A DNA stretch of 64,000 nucleotides from Anaerolineae bacterium. Its GTDB lineage: Bacteria > Chloroflexota > Anaerolineae > Aggregatilineales > Aggregatilineaceae. The notes below the pieces were generated by a model. It did no database searches. It had not been told where the DNA came from and saw only the letters and a list, made by a program, of their open reading frames with translations. The DNA is taken from the NCBI GenBank assembly GCA_018432315.1, contig JAHDLB010000004.1, forward strand, positions 1 to 64,000. The letters run 5' to 3'. Position numbers and translations under genes: made by a program. Below are positions 8,209-17,229 of the stretch, one piece after another (positions within the stretch are counted from its first letter, which is position 1; every line of letters begins with the position of its first letter).

Positions 8209-9522
8209 ATGCCACGCTCCCTCATTCCCCTGACCGCCCTGTTGTTCGCCGTTTGGATAATCCTGCCCGCCGCCGCCCAGGACGACGCCGGGCCGTATAC
8301 GCTGCACAGCCGCCTGGGGCGCGGGCTGGTGCGCAGCGTCGCCTGGAGCCCGGACGGGGACACGATCGCCATCGGCGGCGCGCTGGGCATCTGGCTGTCC
8401 GCGCCCGACGGGGCCGATCGCGGCCTGCTCACCGGGCACGCCCGCGCCGTGTACGCGCTCGCCTTCAGCCCGGATTCCGCCCGGCTGGCGAGCGCCAGCC
8501 ACGACTGGACCGTACGCCTGTGGGACGTGGCCGCGCAGGTCGAGCTCGCGGCGATGGAAGGCCACACCGACCTGGTGGTCGCCGTCGACTGGCGCCCGGA
8601 TGGTGCGGAGATCGCCAGCGGGAGCTATGATGGCACCGTGCGCCTGTGGGACGCCGCGACCGGCGCGGAGCGCGCCGTGCTGGAAGGCCACACCGGCTGG
8701 GTGACGTCGGTCGCGTACAGCCCGGACGGCGCGGTGCTCGCCAGCGGGAGCTATGACGGCACGGTGCGCCTGTGGGACCCCGCCGGCGGCGACCCGCTCG
8801 CCACGCTGGAAGGGCACGACGGCACCGTGAGCGCTGTGGCGTGGCACGGCGGGCTGCTGGTCAGCGCCGGGTGGGACGGGACCATCCGCGCGTGGAATCT
8901 GCTCGATTTCAGCGAGGCGTGGGTCTTTCAGGCGGGCGCCGACGTGATCGATGACGTCGCGTGGAATCCGACCGGCATGACGTTCGCCACCGCCGGTTGG
9001 GATGGCTCGGTCCGGCTGTGGTACACGCGCGATATGCGTGAAGTGGGCCGCTTCGACGAGCACACCGGCCCGGTGCACGATCTGGCGTGGAATCCGGACG
9101 GCACGGCGCTGGCGTCGCTGGGCTGGGACGACACGGCGATGATCTGGGAAGTCTCGCGCGGGAGGCCGGGCACCCGCTGGGACCAGTTCATGGGCTGGGT
9201 CGGGGCGGTGGGCTGGACGGCGGACGGACACGTCACCAGCGCCAGCCTGGACCGCCGCCTGCGCACCTGGGACCCCGCGACCGGCGACCTGATCGAGCTG
9301 GTCCCTGGCACGATGGCGCCCCTCCCGCTTCCGGCGGCCAGCCCGGACGGCGCGCGCGAAGTGGATATCGACGAGGAAGGCATCGTGCGCATCACGGCGG
9401 CGGACACCGGCACGGTGATCGCCACGCTGCCGGGCCGCGCCAACGCCGCCGCGTGGAGCCCCGCCGGGGATCAGTTGGCGGTTGCCGCGCGGGACGGTAC
9501 GATTGTCGTCTGGGCGGAATGA
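8209..9522 (+). CDS. Exported WD40-repeat beta-propeller protein (shorter paralogue)
   Basis: 437 aa. A signal peptide (residues 1-23, ending AAAQ) is followed by about nine or ten WD40-type blades with the pattern VAWSPDG...LASGSYDGTVRLWD. The final blades end in TIVVWAE. Such propellers act as protein-binding scaffolds; export suggests a cell-surface or periplasmic-space role. AGGAGG ends at 8202, so ATG 8209 is the right start and the TTG directly after the Shine-Dalgarno is not. Two consecutive blades are nearly identical at DNA level (around 8613-8655 and 8731-8777), pointing to recent duplication or gene conversion. A longer paralogue follows 35 bases downstream. Confidence 0.9.
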   Translation: MPRSLIPLTALLFAVWIILPAAAQDDAGPYTLHSRLGRGLVRSVAWSPDGDTIAIGGALGIWLSAPDGADRGLLTGHARAVYALAFSPDSARLASASHDWTVRLWDVAAQVELAAMEGHTDLVVAVDWRPDGAEIASGSYDGTVRLWDAATGAERAVLEGHTGWVTSVAYSPDGAVLASGSYDGTVRLWDPAGGDPLATLEGHDGTVSAVAWHGGLLVSAGWDGTIRAWNLLDFSEAWVFQAGADVIDDVAWNPTGMTFATAGWDGSVRLWYTRDMREVGRFDEHTGPVHDLAWNPDGTALASLGWDDTAMIWEVSRGRPGTRWDQFMGWVGAVGWTADGHVTSASLDRRLRTWDPATGDLIELVPGTMAPLPLPAASPDGAREVDIDEEGIVRITAADTGTVIATLPGRANAAAWSPAGDQLAVAARDGTIVVWAE

Positions 9523-9557
9523 GCGCGTAGCCTGATCGGTCACTCAAGGGAGTTGGC

Positions 9558-11438
9558 ATGAAAACCCGGTTTCTTTTCGTTGGTGCGATCCTGGTCGTGA
9601 TTCTGGCGCTGGGGAGCGGCGCGGCGGCGCAGGATGGCGCGTCCTATGCCGAGAGCGCGGTGTGGGGGCGCGGGAGCGCCGCGGCGGTGGCGTGGAGCCC
9701 GGATGGCGCGCGCCTCGCGGCGGGCGGCTCTGGGGGCGTCTGGCTGTATGACGGCGACCTGTCCGGCGAGGGGGAGCATCTCCCCGGTGAGGCGGGCGGC
9801 GTGCTGGACGTGGCGTTCAGCCCGGACGGAAGCCAGATCGCCACGGCGGGCGCCGGTGGGGTTGTCGCCGTCTGGGATGCAGCCAGTGGCGAACAGCTCT
9901 GCACCTGTGAGGGCCACACCGACCGCGTGACGGCCGTCGCGTTCAGCCCCGATGGGACGCCGTTCGCCGGGCTGCTCGCCAGCGCCTCCGACGATGGGAC
10001 GCTGCGCATCTGGAACGCGGCCACCGGCGGCGAATGGGCCGTGCTGCAGGGCCATGATGGCTGGGTGCAGGCCCTGGCGTGGAGCGCCGACGGCTCGGCG
10101 GTGATCAGCGCGGGGGCCGATGGAACGCTCCGCCGCTGGGACGCTGCCACGGGCGACGCCCTGCCGGGCTTCGAAAATCACGCCGGGATCGTGCTCGATC
10201 TCGCGCTGAGCCCCGACGGCGCGCGGCTGGCGGGCGTGGGGCCGGATGGTCGCGCCTGGGTATGGGATGCCGAGACGGGTGACGAACTGGTCGCGCTGCC
10301 GGGCACGCCGGGCGTGGTGTACGATGCGGTCGCCTGGAGCCCGGACGGATCGCGGCTGGCGGTCGGCTACCGGAATTACGCGGGGGATGGCGGCCTGACG
10401 TTCTGGGACGCGGAAACGCTCGAAAGCCTGGGCGCGGCGCTGCAAGGGGCGTGGCTCGGCGTCCGGCAGGCGGCCTTCAGCCCGGACGGATCGCGGCTGG
10501 CGACCGCCGGCTGGGATCACATGCTGGGCGTGTGGGACGCCGCGACCGGCGCGCCGCTCGCCAGCCAGCCGGGGCACAACGGGCCGATCGGCGCCCTGGC
10601 GTGGAGCCCGGATGGCGCGCGTCTCGCCGGACTGACCGCTGACCGCGTGCTGGCGATCTGGGACCCGGTGGGCGGCGCGCTCGAAGCGGCGGTCCCGGTC
10701 CGCGCCGATGCCGTGGCGATGGCCTGGACCGAGGCGGGCGAGGTGGCCGTGGTGCGCTACGGGCTGGCGAATGGCTACTGTGGCGTCATGACCTGGGACA
10801 GCGCCGCCCCGCCGGAGTCGGTGGTGCCGTTCCGCGCGGTGTGGAGCCAGCAGGGCGCGTGCAGCGCGGCGCCCCGGCCCGATCTGGTGCAGATCGCTGT
10901 GGCGAGCGACGACGGGACGCTGGCGCTGGTCAATGTGGCGAGCGGCAGTGTGGACCTGACCTGGGACGCGGGCCGGGTTGCCCTGCTGGGAGATGCCCTG
11001 TTCTGGAGCCCGGACGGGCGCAAGCTGGCGACCGAGGATGAGTCGGGCGGCGTGCGCGTGTGGGACACTGCGACGGGCAAGCTGATCGGCGAGATGGACG
11101 GCGCGCTCGACCCGCGGGACCCGCGCCTCGCCTGGAGCGCGGATGGCGCGTGGCTGGCCGGCATCGCGGCGGACGGGCGCGTCCAGGTGTGGGACGCGAC
11201 GATGGGCACCGCGCTGCAAACGATCGAGGGGCGCTGGCGGGCCGTCGCGTGGCAGCCGTCCGCCGCGATCCTGGCCGTGGGCGGTGACGAAGGGACGCAG
11301 GTGCTCGACCCGGGGGCTGGCACCGTCATCGCCACGCTGCCGGACCGCGCTACGGCGCTGGCGTGGCGGCCCGATGGCCGCGCGCTGGCGGTGGCTGTGC
11401 GCGATGCGAATATCATCCGGCTTTGGGAGGCACAATGA
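9558..11438 (+). CDS. Exported WD40-repeat beta-propeller protein (longer paralogue)
   Basis: 626 aa. Signal peptide 1-25 (hydrophobic core ending AAAQ), then about thirteen WD40-like units built on VAWSPDGARLA...VWDAATG, enough for two propellers. No enzymatic domain is visible. GGGAG precedes the start. The last four bases overlap the start of the membrane TPR gene (ATGA at 11435-11438), so translation is coupled and the two proteins probably work together at the membrane. The shared AAAQD signal-peptide end and blade consensus show common origin with the preceding gene, though the two differ in length and in the middle blades. Confidence 0.9.
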   Translation: MKTRFLFVGAILVVILALGSGAAAQDGASYAESAVWGRGSAAAVAWSPDGARLAAGGSGGVWLYDGDLSGEGEHLPGEAGGVLDVAFSPDGSQIATAGAGGVVAVWDAASGEQLCTCEGHTDRVTAVAFSPDGTPFAGLLASASDDGTLRIWNAATGGEWAVLQGHDGWVQALAWSADGSAVISAGADGTLRRWDAATGDALPGFENHAGIVLDLALSPDGARLAGVGPDGRAWVWDAETGDELVALPGTPGVVYDAVAWSPDGSRLAVGYRNYAGDGGLTFWDAETLESLGAALQGAWLGVRQAAFSPDGSRLATAGWDHMLGVWDAATGAPLASQPGHNGPIGALAWSPDGARLAGLTADRVLAIWDPVGGALEAAVPVRADAVAMAWTEAGEVAVVRYGLANGYCGVMTWDSAAPPESVVPFRAVWSQQGACSAAPRPDLVQIAVASDDGTLALVNVASGSVDLTWDAGRVALLGDALFWSPDGRKLATEDESGGVRVWDTATGKLIGEMDGALDPRDPRLAWSADGAWLAGIAADGRVQVWDATMGTALQTIEGRWRAVAWQPSAAILAVGGDEGTQVLDPGAGTVIATLPDRATALAWRPDGRALAVAVRDANIIRLWEAQ

Positions 11439-12451
11439 ACGGGCTGAGGCGCGCGTGGGAATCGGTGGGGCCGCTGGAGGCGATTGCGCTGATCGGGGTT
11501 GGCCTCGTGCTGGCGCTGGTGCTGGCCGGGGCGTTGGACGGCGTGGCGCTCATCATCCTGCTGGTGGTGAGCTATTTCGGCTACATGGCCCAGGGCGTAG
11601 TCGTCCAGGCGCAGCGCTTCCGCCCCGTGGAGCCGCCGCGCACCTGGGCGATCACCATGATCGGCAACCTCGTGCTGATGGCGCTCGGCATTGGCGCGTT
11701 CGGCTGGTACCTGGCCGGCGGCGGGACGCGCGCCTGGATTCCCCTGCTGATCTTCATCGCCGGGTTCGTGGCGCTGCGCGCGTGGCGGCGCAGCGTAGTG
11801 GCGAACCTGTACGCGTGGCGCACCCCCGCGCTGACGCTGCTCCAACAGGGCGAATACCGCAAGCTGGTCCGCGAGCTGGAAGACGAGGCCACCGCCGGGC
11901 GCGGGCACCCGGACAAGCTGGCGATGGTCGCCCTGGCCTACATCGAGCTGAACAAGTGGGAGCGCGCCGACCAACTGCTGGCCCGCGCGCGCCAGCTCGC
12001 GCCGGAGTTCGCCTCGGTCAACGGCGCGCTGGGCTCGCTGCGGCGCCACCAGGCCCGCTACGCCGAGGCTGCCGAGGCCATCCGCCAGGCGCTGCGGTTC
12101 GAGGACAACATCAACTCAGTTTATTACCTCGGCCTGTGCCAGTTTCTGGCGGGGGACCATGCCGCCGCCGAGCAAACGCTGCGCGATATCATCGACGACC
12201 CGACGCTGATCCGCCAGGGACAGGTCTACGGCGCGTACATCCTCGGCCAGGTCGCCGAGGGCCGGGGCGACGCGGCGGACGAGTGGTACGCGCGCCTGGC
12301 CGAGGGCGCGCCGAAGGTGCTGCCCCTGCTGCACGAAGAGGCGCGGCGCCACAAGCAGACTCCCTATGGTGAGGCGCTCAAAGATCACGTGCGCAGCATG
12401 GAGCAGATCATCGCCCGGCGTCCACTGGCGCGCGGTAATAATCCGGACTAA
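11435..12451 (+). CDS. Membrane protein with C-terminal TPR-like repeats
   Basis: 338 aa. Four hydrophobic segments in the first 115 residues, in two pairs, form a membrane anchor. From about residue 130 to 290 the sequence has tetratricopeptide-like helices (LAMVALAYIELNKWERADQLLARA, QARYAEAAEAIRQAL, YYLGLCQFLAGDHAAAEQTL). It overlaps the upstream WD40 gene by ATGA, with GGGAGG as ribosome site, which excludes a more upstream in-frame start. Probably a cytoplasmic-facing protein-interaction scaffold. The precise role is unknown. Confidence 0.85.
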   Translation: MNGLRRAWESVGPLEAIALIGVGLVLALVLAGALDGVALIILLVVSYFGYMAQGVVVQAQRFRPVEPPRTWAITMIGNLVLMALGIGAFGWYLAGGGTRAWIPLLIFIAGFVALRAWRRSVVANLYAWRTPALTLLQQGEYRKLVRELEDEATAGRGHPDKLAMVALAYIELNKWERADQLLARARQLAPEFASVNGALGSLRRHQARYAEAAEAIRQALRFEDNINSVYYLGLCQFLAGDHAAAEQTLRDIIDDPTLIRQGQVYGAYILGQVAEGRGDAADEWYARLAEGAPKVLPLLHEEARRHKQTPYGEALKDHVRSMEQIIARRPLARGNNPD

Positions 12452-12551
12452 AATAGTCCTTAATAGAGACTTAGGCTGCCTATCGTCAGCAGCGTGAAAG
12501 TCGATCCCGACTGGCAGCCCTACGTCCCGACGGCGGCCCCGACTGCCGGCG

Positions 12552-12563
12552 AAAACTAGTTTT
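12552..12563. repeat. 12-bp perfect palindrome upstream of the receiver gene
   Basis: AAAACTAGTTTT lies 25 bases before the ATG at 12588. The remainder of 12452-12587 holds no gene; AGTCG-ATCC-CGACT at 12499-12512 is the only other short inverted repeat seen. Confidence 0.5.
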
Positions 12564-12587
12564 AGATAGTGCGAAAGAAGCGAAGCC

Positions 12588-13160
12588 ATGGCGCTGCCGT
12601 TTTCGATCGATCGATGGCGTGACCGCACGTTGTTCTCCTGGCTGGTCGCTGCCGGGGCGACCCTGTTCTTGTGGCGATTGGCCCGGTTGGCTGTTTCCCG
12701 CCCCGAATGGGTCGATCTCCCCGCGCTGACGCGCGCCAACCCGGTCCTGCTCACCGACGACGATCCCCACGTGCTGGACCTGCTGCGTCTCATGCTGGAG
12801 CGTTTCAACCTCAGCGTCGTCACCACACCATATGGCGACGAGGCGCTGGCGATGTGCCGCACGATGCCGATCTCGCTCGTGATCTCGGACGTGATGAAGC
12901 CGGGCATGAGTGGGTTCGACCTGCTCAAGCAGTTGCGCGCCGACCCGGCCACGCGCGAGATTCCCCTGATGTTCGTGTCGGCGGGCAGCGGCATCCAGCG
13001 CATTCTCGCCGCCCGCGAAATGGGCGCCGACGACTACCTGGTGAAGCCGGTGTCATTCCAGGAACTGGGGACGCGCGTCTGCGACCTGCTCGACAGGCGC
13101 GGACGCTGGTCCGCTGCGCCCGGCGACGAGTCCCGCGAGCTGGCCCATTTCGGCGACTGA
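12588..13160 (+). CDS. Membrane-anchored response-regulator receiver protein
   Basis: 190 aa. A hydrophobic segment at about residues 14-36 (FSWLVAAGATLFLW) precedes a complete receiver domain (about 52-175). Phosphorylation-site residues are all present: acidic DDD at 57-59, phosphoacceptor Asp101 in VISDVMKPGMSGFD, a Ser at 131 in place of Thr, and Lys153 in YLVKP. There is no output domain; the last 25 residues look disordered. N-terminal membrane anchoring of a receiver is uncommon. The partner kinase is not adjacent; the GAF kinase at the right edge is one of many possibilities. The ribosome site is weak (AAGAAG). Confidence 0.85.
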   Translation: MALPFSIDRWRDRTLFSWLVAAGATLFLWRLARLAVSRPEWVDLPALTRANPVLLTDDDPHVLDLLRLMLERFNLSVVTTPYGDEALAMCRTMPISLVISDVMKPGMSGFDLLKQLRADPATREIPLMFVSAGSGIQRILAAREMGADDYLVKPVSFQELGTRVCDLLDRRGRWSAAPGDESRELAHFGD

Positions 13161-13171
13161 GTCGCCCTCGC

Positions 13172-14263
13172 TCAATCCACCTGCCGCGATTCGATCCCCG
13201 TGTCGATGGCGTACCGCAGCGCGCGCACCAGGTCGGGATACGCGCGCGCCAGCCGGTCCTGGGCGGCGCGCACGGCGTCGCCCTCCTCGCGCATCCGGTC
13301 GGCATGAGTGGGCGCGATGTCGTAGGCGGCGCGCCCGCTGCCCCGGTGCACGTGAGGTTGGTTGCACAGCCCGCGAGCCACGATGTCTTCCTCGACCAGC
13401 GTCACCAGCCATTCGTACGGATCGCGCTCGTCGTTGTCGAAGATGGCCGCCATCAGCTTGTCGACCTCGATCCCCTGGCCGGGTGGAATCTGCCAGCTCA
13501 CCGCCAGCCGCCGGATCTTGATGTCGCTGGCCGGCGTGCGTTCCGGCCACTGGATCACCTCGACCATCAGGCGTTGTTCGAGCGCGCCCTCCACGTCGGC
13601 CAACTCGGCCAGCGGGCCGGGTTCCAGCGCGTACTTGATCGAATCGAGCTTCAGCGGGCGGCCCCAATAGCGGTCGTAGCGGCGGCCCACGCGCACGGCG
13701 AGCAGCCCCTGCGCGATGAGCGCGACCACCGTGCGCAGGACGACGTCGATCGCGTGCTGGCGGTCGTCGCCGCCCACGAGGCTGGTGTCCGTCTCGCACA
13801 GCGCGGACGCGCTCGCCGGGTACTGGAGCGTGAAATCCAGCGACAGGTCGAGCGGGAGCGGCTCGGTGGGCAGCGTGATCTGGTCGGAGATGGTCCAGCC
13901 GGCCAGGGTGAGGCGGTGCCACGATGCGCCGGTCGCGCGGTTGACCAGCAGGTAGGATGGCTCGGAGAACAGGCTCAACACGCCCAGCGATCCACCCGCC
14001 GCGAACAGCAGGGCGAGCAGCAGGATGATCAGCCGCATCAGGTAGTCCGCGGGCTGCTGCGAGAGCCACAGCGCGCCAATCGCCAGCGCCCAGAGCGCCG
14101 CCGCCACGAGCAGGCGCGTCAGGCGGCTGCCGCCCACGTTCTCCAGCAGGAAGGGACAGTTGCCGTCACGGCGCTGCGGGCAGTCGAACAGAGCGTCCCA
14201 GGTGCGGCGGTCGCACTGTTCGCACCGGAAGATCGTCTCCGGCGAAGGGGGAGTGGGGGACAT
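13172..14263 (-). CDS. Membrane protein of unknown function with N-terminal zinc ribbon
   Basis: 363 aa, not recognised as a named family. The N-terminus has CEQC and a CPQRRDGNCP pair that could form a zinc ribbon. Two hydrophobic segments follow at about residues 47-95. The rest is soluble and rich in Asp/Glu/Arg, with LPLDLSLDFTLQYPAS and repeated acidic stretches. It lies 18 bases downstream of the 178-aa gene on the same strand and is probably co-transcribed from the promoter at 14860-14887. It converges with the receiver gene ending at 13160. Confidence 0.75.
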   Translation of the reverse strand: MSPTPPSPETIFRCEQCDRRTWDALFDCPQRRDGNCPFLLENVGGSRLTRLLVAAALWALAIGALWLSQQPADYLMRLIILLLALLFAAGGSLGVLSLFSEPSYLLVNRATGASWHRLTLAGWTISDQITLPTEPLPLDLSLDFTLQYPASASALCETDTSLVGGDDRQHAIDVVLRTVVALIAQGLLAVRVGRRYDRYWGRPLKLDSIKYALEPGPLAELADVEGALEQRLMVEVIQWPERTPASDIKIRRLAVSWQIPPGQGIEVDKLMAAIFDNDERDPYEWLVTLVEEDIVARGLCNQPHVHRGSGRAAYDIAPTHADRMREEGDAVRAAQDRLARAYPDLVRALRYAIDTGIESRQVD

Positions 14264-14281
14264 GCGCGCCTCCGTAGTCGT

Positions 14282-14818
14282 CTAGCCGGTTGCCAGGTTC
14301 TCGCCGCTGGCGGGGTCGTCGCCGGGCGGCTCATTGCCCTGTTCGTACTCGTCGAGCATGTCCAGCAGCGGCTTGTCGGTGAAGGCAAAGGTGCGCTCGC
14401 TGCCGCTGAGAATGCCGCGAAACTGGCCCTGGTTGACCACGACCAGCACCCGCCCCGGACTGTCGCGCATGATCTGGAGCGCGCGCGCCGTGCCCATCGC
14501 CGCCTGTTCGACCACCACCGGCGTCACCACGCCGGGCAGCGGCGGGCCCCACGCGTCCGGATTCTCGCGGCGCGGGGGCAGGTCGCCGAGCCGGGTGTGC
14601 ATGGTGACCCGCTGCTCGGAATCGCGCAGCAGGTCGCGCACGGCCTCGAAGCGCAGGGCGGTGAACTGCGCGTCGCCGTGATCGATGACCAGCCACCACC
14701 ATTCGTAGCTGTTGGGCGTGCTGCGCCAGACCTGCAGCGCCGTGTAGAGGGTATCCCCGGCGGGGCGTACCAGGTGCGCGTTCGCGGTTTTGTCGAGTTC
14801 GCTGTCGGCGATAGGCAT
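14282..14818 (-). CDS. Hypothetical soluble protein
   Basis: 178 aa, function unknown. It contains an LVRPAGDTLYTALQVWR segment and a GRVLVVVNQGQFRGILSGSE strand-turn-strand that faintly resembles a CBS-type half repeat, but I would not assign it. The acidic tail EYEQGNEPPGDDPASGE looks disordered. The start at 14818 has GGAG nine bases upstream and lies 41 bases after the -10 element; a longer frame upstream would read through the promoter. First gene of a two-gene unit with the zinc-ribbon membrane protein. Confidence 0.7.
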   Translation of the reverse strand: MPIADSELDKTANAHLVRPAGDTLYTALQVWRSTPNSYEWWWLVIDHGDAQFTALRFEAVRDLLRDSEQRVTMHTRLGDLPPRRENPDAWGPPLPGVVTPVVVEQAAMGTARALQIMRDSPGRVLVVVNQGQFRGILSGSERTFAFTDKPLLDMLDEYEQGNEPPGDDPASGENLATG

Positions 14819-14859
14819 GGATGTGCTCTCCGGGATGCTCGGACGAAGACTATGCTTGC

Positions 14860-14887
14860 ATAATAGCACGCTTGTCCGGGGTGACAA
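14860..14887 (-). promoter_or_regulatory. Promoter of the 178-aa / zinc-ribbon membrane protein pair
   Basis: Minus-strand TTGTCA (14882-14887), 16-base spacer, TATTAT (14860-14865) with extended TGC directly before it. Confidence 0.6.
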
Positions 14888-14991
14888 ATGCGGCCCGGTG
14901 GCCCGGAGCGTTTCCGGCGTGGGCTGCGCGGGGCGCAACTCCGCCGCCAGGGGTGCGTATACGAGGATAGATGTCAGCGCGTGGGCAACAA

Positions 14992-15020
14992 TTGGCGCGC
15001 CGCTGGCGCTTTGCTATAAT
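14992..15020 (+). promoter_or_regulatory. Promoter of the flippase-like gene
   Basis: TTGGCG (14992-14997), 17-base spacer, TATAAT (15015-15020) preceded by TGC, giving an extended -10. The leader to the ATG at 15060 is about 33 bases. Nothing else is seen in 14888-14991. Confidence 0.7.
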
Positions 15021-15059
15021 TCGCCCGCTATCCCATAATGCCGAAAGCCGCCTTAGTCT

Positions 15060-16103
15060 ATGACCGATAGCCCATCCAAATCACCGCCACCCCGCCACTC
15101 TGCACCGCCGCCCAAGCCGATCATCGCCTGGTTGAAACAGCACCGGTCCCGGTTGCTGCTGTGGGGGCGGCTCGTCGTCTCCGTCAGCCTGATGGCGCTG
15201 GTGGTCATGCTGGTGCTCGACAACCGCGACGAGCTCCAGAACGTCAACTGGAACTGGATTCCGCTGGCGTGGCTGCTCATGCTGGTCAGCACGCTGGTCA
15301 AAGCGCTGCGCTGGAGCCTGCTGGTCCGGCTGAGCCACATGAGCCTGTCGTATCGCCGCCTGCTGGGGACCTACCTCGTCGGGGCGTTTTTCAGCACCGT
15401 GCTGCCGACGTCCATCGGCGGGGACGCGGTGCGCGCCGTCGATACAGCGGCCAAGACGGGCCGCGTGGCCGACGCGACCTCGTCGGTTCTCATCGAGCGC
15501 GGAACCGGCCTGCTGGTCGTGATCGGCTCCGGCAGCCTCTTCGGGCTGTTCATCGAGGCGGGCAAAGTGCCCCAGGTGTTCCTGCTGGTGGTTCACGCCA
15601 TGTTCCTCGCCGGGGTGATCGGCCTGATCTTCCTGCGCCAGGGCTGGTTCGTCGAGCCGATCGCCGCGCTGATGACCCGCCTCAGGATGGGCAAGCTGGT
15701 CGACAAAGTGCGCCACCTCCAAGAGGCGCTGTCCGGCCACCTGGGACACCCGTGGGTGCTGGTCCAGATGCTGCTGCTCTCGATCGTGGCGAACGCGCTG
15801 ACGATGGGCGCGACGTACCTGGTGCTGAGCGCCGTCACCGATCCGATCGCGCTGGCGTCGTTCGTGCCGATGATCGCGCTGATCACCGTCGCCGAGCTGA
15901 TCCCGATCTCGATCGCGGCGCTGGGCGTCAAAGAGAGCGCCTACATCTTCTTCCTGGGGTTGGTGGGCGTGGGCAGCGCCGAAGCTGGCGTGACGGCGAT
16001 CATCATGCGCGCGCTGGTGTGGGCGCTGGCGCTGTTGGGCGGCGTGGTCTACATCGGGCGGACGTTCGGCGCGTCGCCCAAAGACAAAACAGCCGAGGTC
16101 TAG
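15060..16103 (+). CDS. Flippase-like membrane protein of the UPF0104/AglD family
   Basis: 347 aa with about eight transmembrane helices after a Pro-rich cytoplasmic N-terminus. Family marks include [11 protein letters not shown], a [25 protein letters not shown] loop and IERGTGLL, as in lysylphosphatidylglycerol synthetase N-terminal domains and AglD-type proteins. These are thought to move or modify lipid-linked sugars or lipids. No synthetase domain is attached. The phosphatase gene follows 40 bases downstream on the same strand. Family call is firm, the substrate unknown. Confidence 0.88.
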   Translation: MTDSPSKSPPPRHSAPPPKPIIAWLKQHRSRLLLWGRLVVSVSLMALVVMLVLDNRDELQNVNWNWIPLAWLLMLVSTLVKALRWSLLVRLSHMSLSYRRLLGTYLVGAFFSTVLPTSIGGDAVRAVDTAAKTGRVADATSSVLIERGTGLLVVIGSGSLFGLFIEAGKVPQVFLLVVHAMFLAGVIGLIFLRQGWFVEPIAALMTRLRMGKLVDKVRHLQEALSGHLGHPWVLVQMLLLSIVANALTMGATYLVLSAVTDPIALASFVPMIALITVAELIPISIAALGVKESAYIFFLGLVGVGSAEAGVTAIIMRALVWALALLGGVVYIGRTFGASPKDKTAEV

Positions 16104-16143
16104 CCGACCACAACGCCCCATGACCGGGGTTCTCAGGACGAGG

Positions 16144-16725
16144 ATGCCCAACATGCTGTCATCCATACGCAAAGCCATCCGGATCGTGATTCACCGGCTG
16201 CGCACGCAGGGGCTGCGCACCACCCTGCTGTGGATCTACGGGCGCGGCGTGCCCAAGCTGACCGGCGTGCCGCTGCTGCGCTTCAGCGAGATCACCCCGC
16301 AGATCGCCGTGGGGCCGCAGTACGGGCGGCGCGGCAAGCGCCACCTGGAGGCGCAGGGCTACACCGCGGGCGTCAACCTGCGCACCGAGTTCGACGACGC
16401 GGCGCACGGGCTGGCCCTGGCGGCGTACTGCCACCTGCCCACCGTCGACGACGACGCGATTTCGCTGGAGCACCTCGAGCAGGGCGTCGCGTTCATCCGC
16501 GACGTGGTCGAGCGCGGCGGCAAGGTCTATATTCACTGCGCGGGCGGCGTGGGGCGCGCGCCCACCATGGCCGCCGCCTACTTCATCGACCAGGGCATGG
16601 CGCTCGACGAGGCGCTGGCGCTCATCCGGCGGACGCGGCCCTTCATCAACGTCATGCCGCCGCAAATGGCCCGCCTGCGCGAGTTCGAGGCGCTGCGCCG
16701 TTCCGCGCCGGAACCGGCGTTCTAA
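16144..16725 (+). CDS. Dual-specificity (tyrosine-type) protein phosphatase
   Basis: About 193 aa. The Cys-x5-Arg catalytic loop is seen as [10 protein letters not shown], preceded by a VDDDAIS segment holding a likely general-acid Asp, and followed by the helix [13 protein letters not shown]. It dephosphorylates phosphoproteins or possibly phosphoinositide/nucleotide-like substrates through a Cys-phosphate intermediate. Starts at 16120, 16144 and 16153 are in frame; 16144 is preferred because AGGA lies five bases upstream. The first 30 residues are basic and amphipathic, so membrane association is possible. Confidence 0.85.
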   Translation: MPNMLSSIRKAIRIVIHRLRTQGLRTTLLWIYGRGVPKLTGVPLLRFSEITPQIAVGPQYGRRGKRHLEAQGYTAGVNLRTEFDDAAHGLALAAYCHLPTVDDDAISLEHLEQGVAFIRDVVERGGKVYIHCAGGVGRAPTMAAAYFIDQGMALDEALALIRRTRPFINVMPPQMARLREFEALRRSAPEPAF

Positions 16726-16766
16726 CGCGTTTCTTAAAGGCTCGCCATTCAACGCAGGCGAAAGTC

Positions 16767-16775
16767 TGGTATAAT
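16767..16775 (+). promoter_or_regulatory. Extended -10 promoter of tmRNA
   Basis: TGG followed by a perfect TATAAT (16770-16775), ten bases before the tmRNA 5' end. The -35 region is poor (ATTCAA at 16747-16752), as is common with extended -10 promoters. Confidence 0.7.
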
Positions 16776-16784
16776 ATGGGCACA

Positions 16785-17170
<386 letters not shown>

Positions 17171-17229
17171 AGCGAACGACGAAGAAACCGGCCTGTGTGC
17201 GCCGGTTTCTTTGCGTTTCGGGGTGGCGA

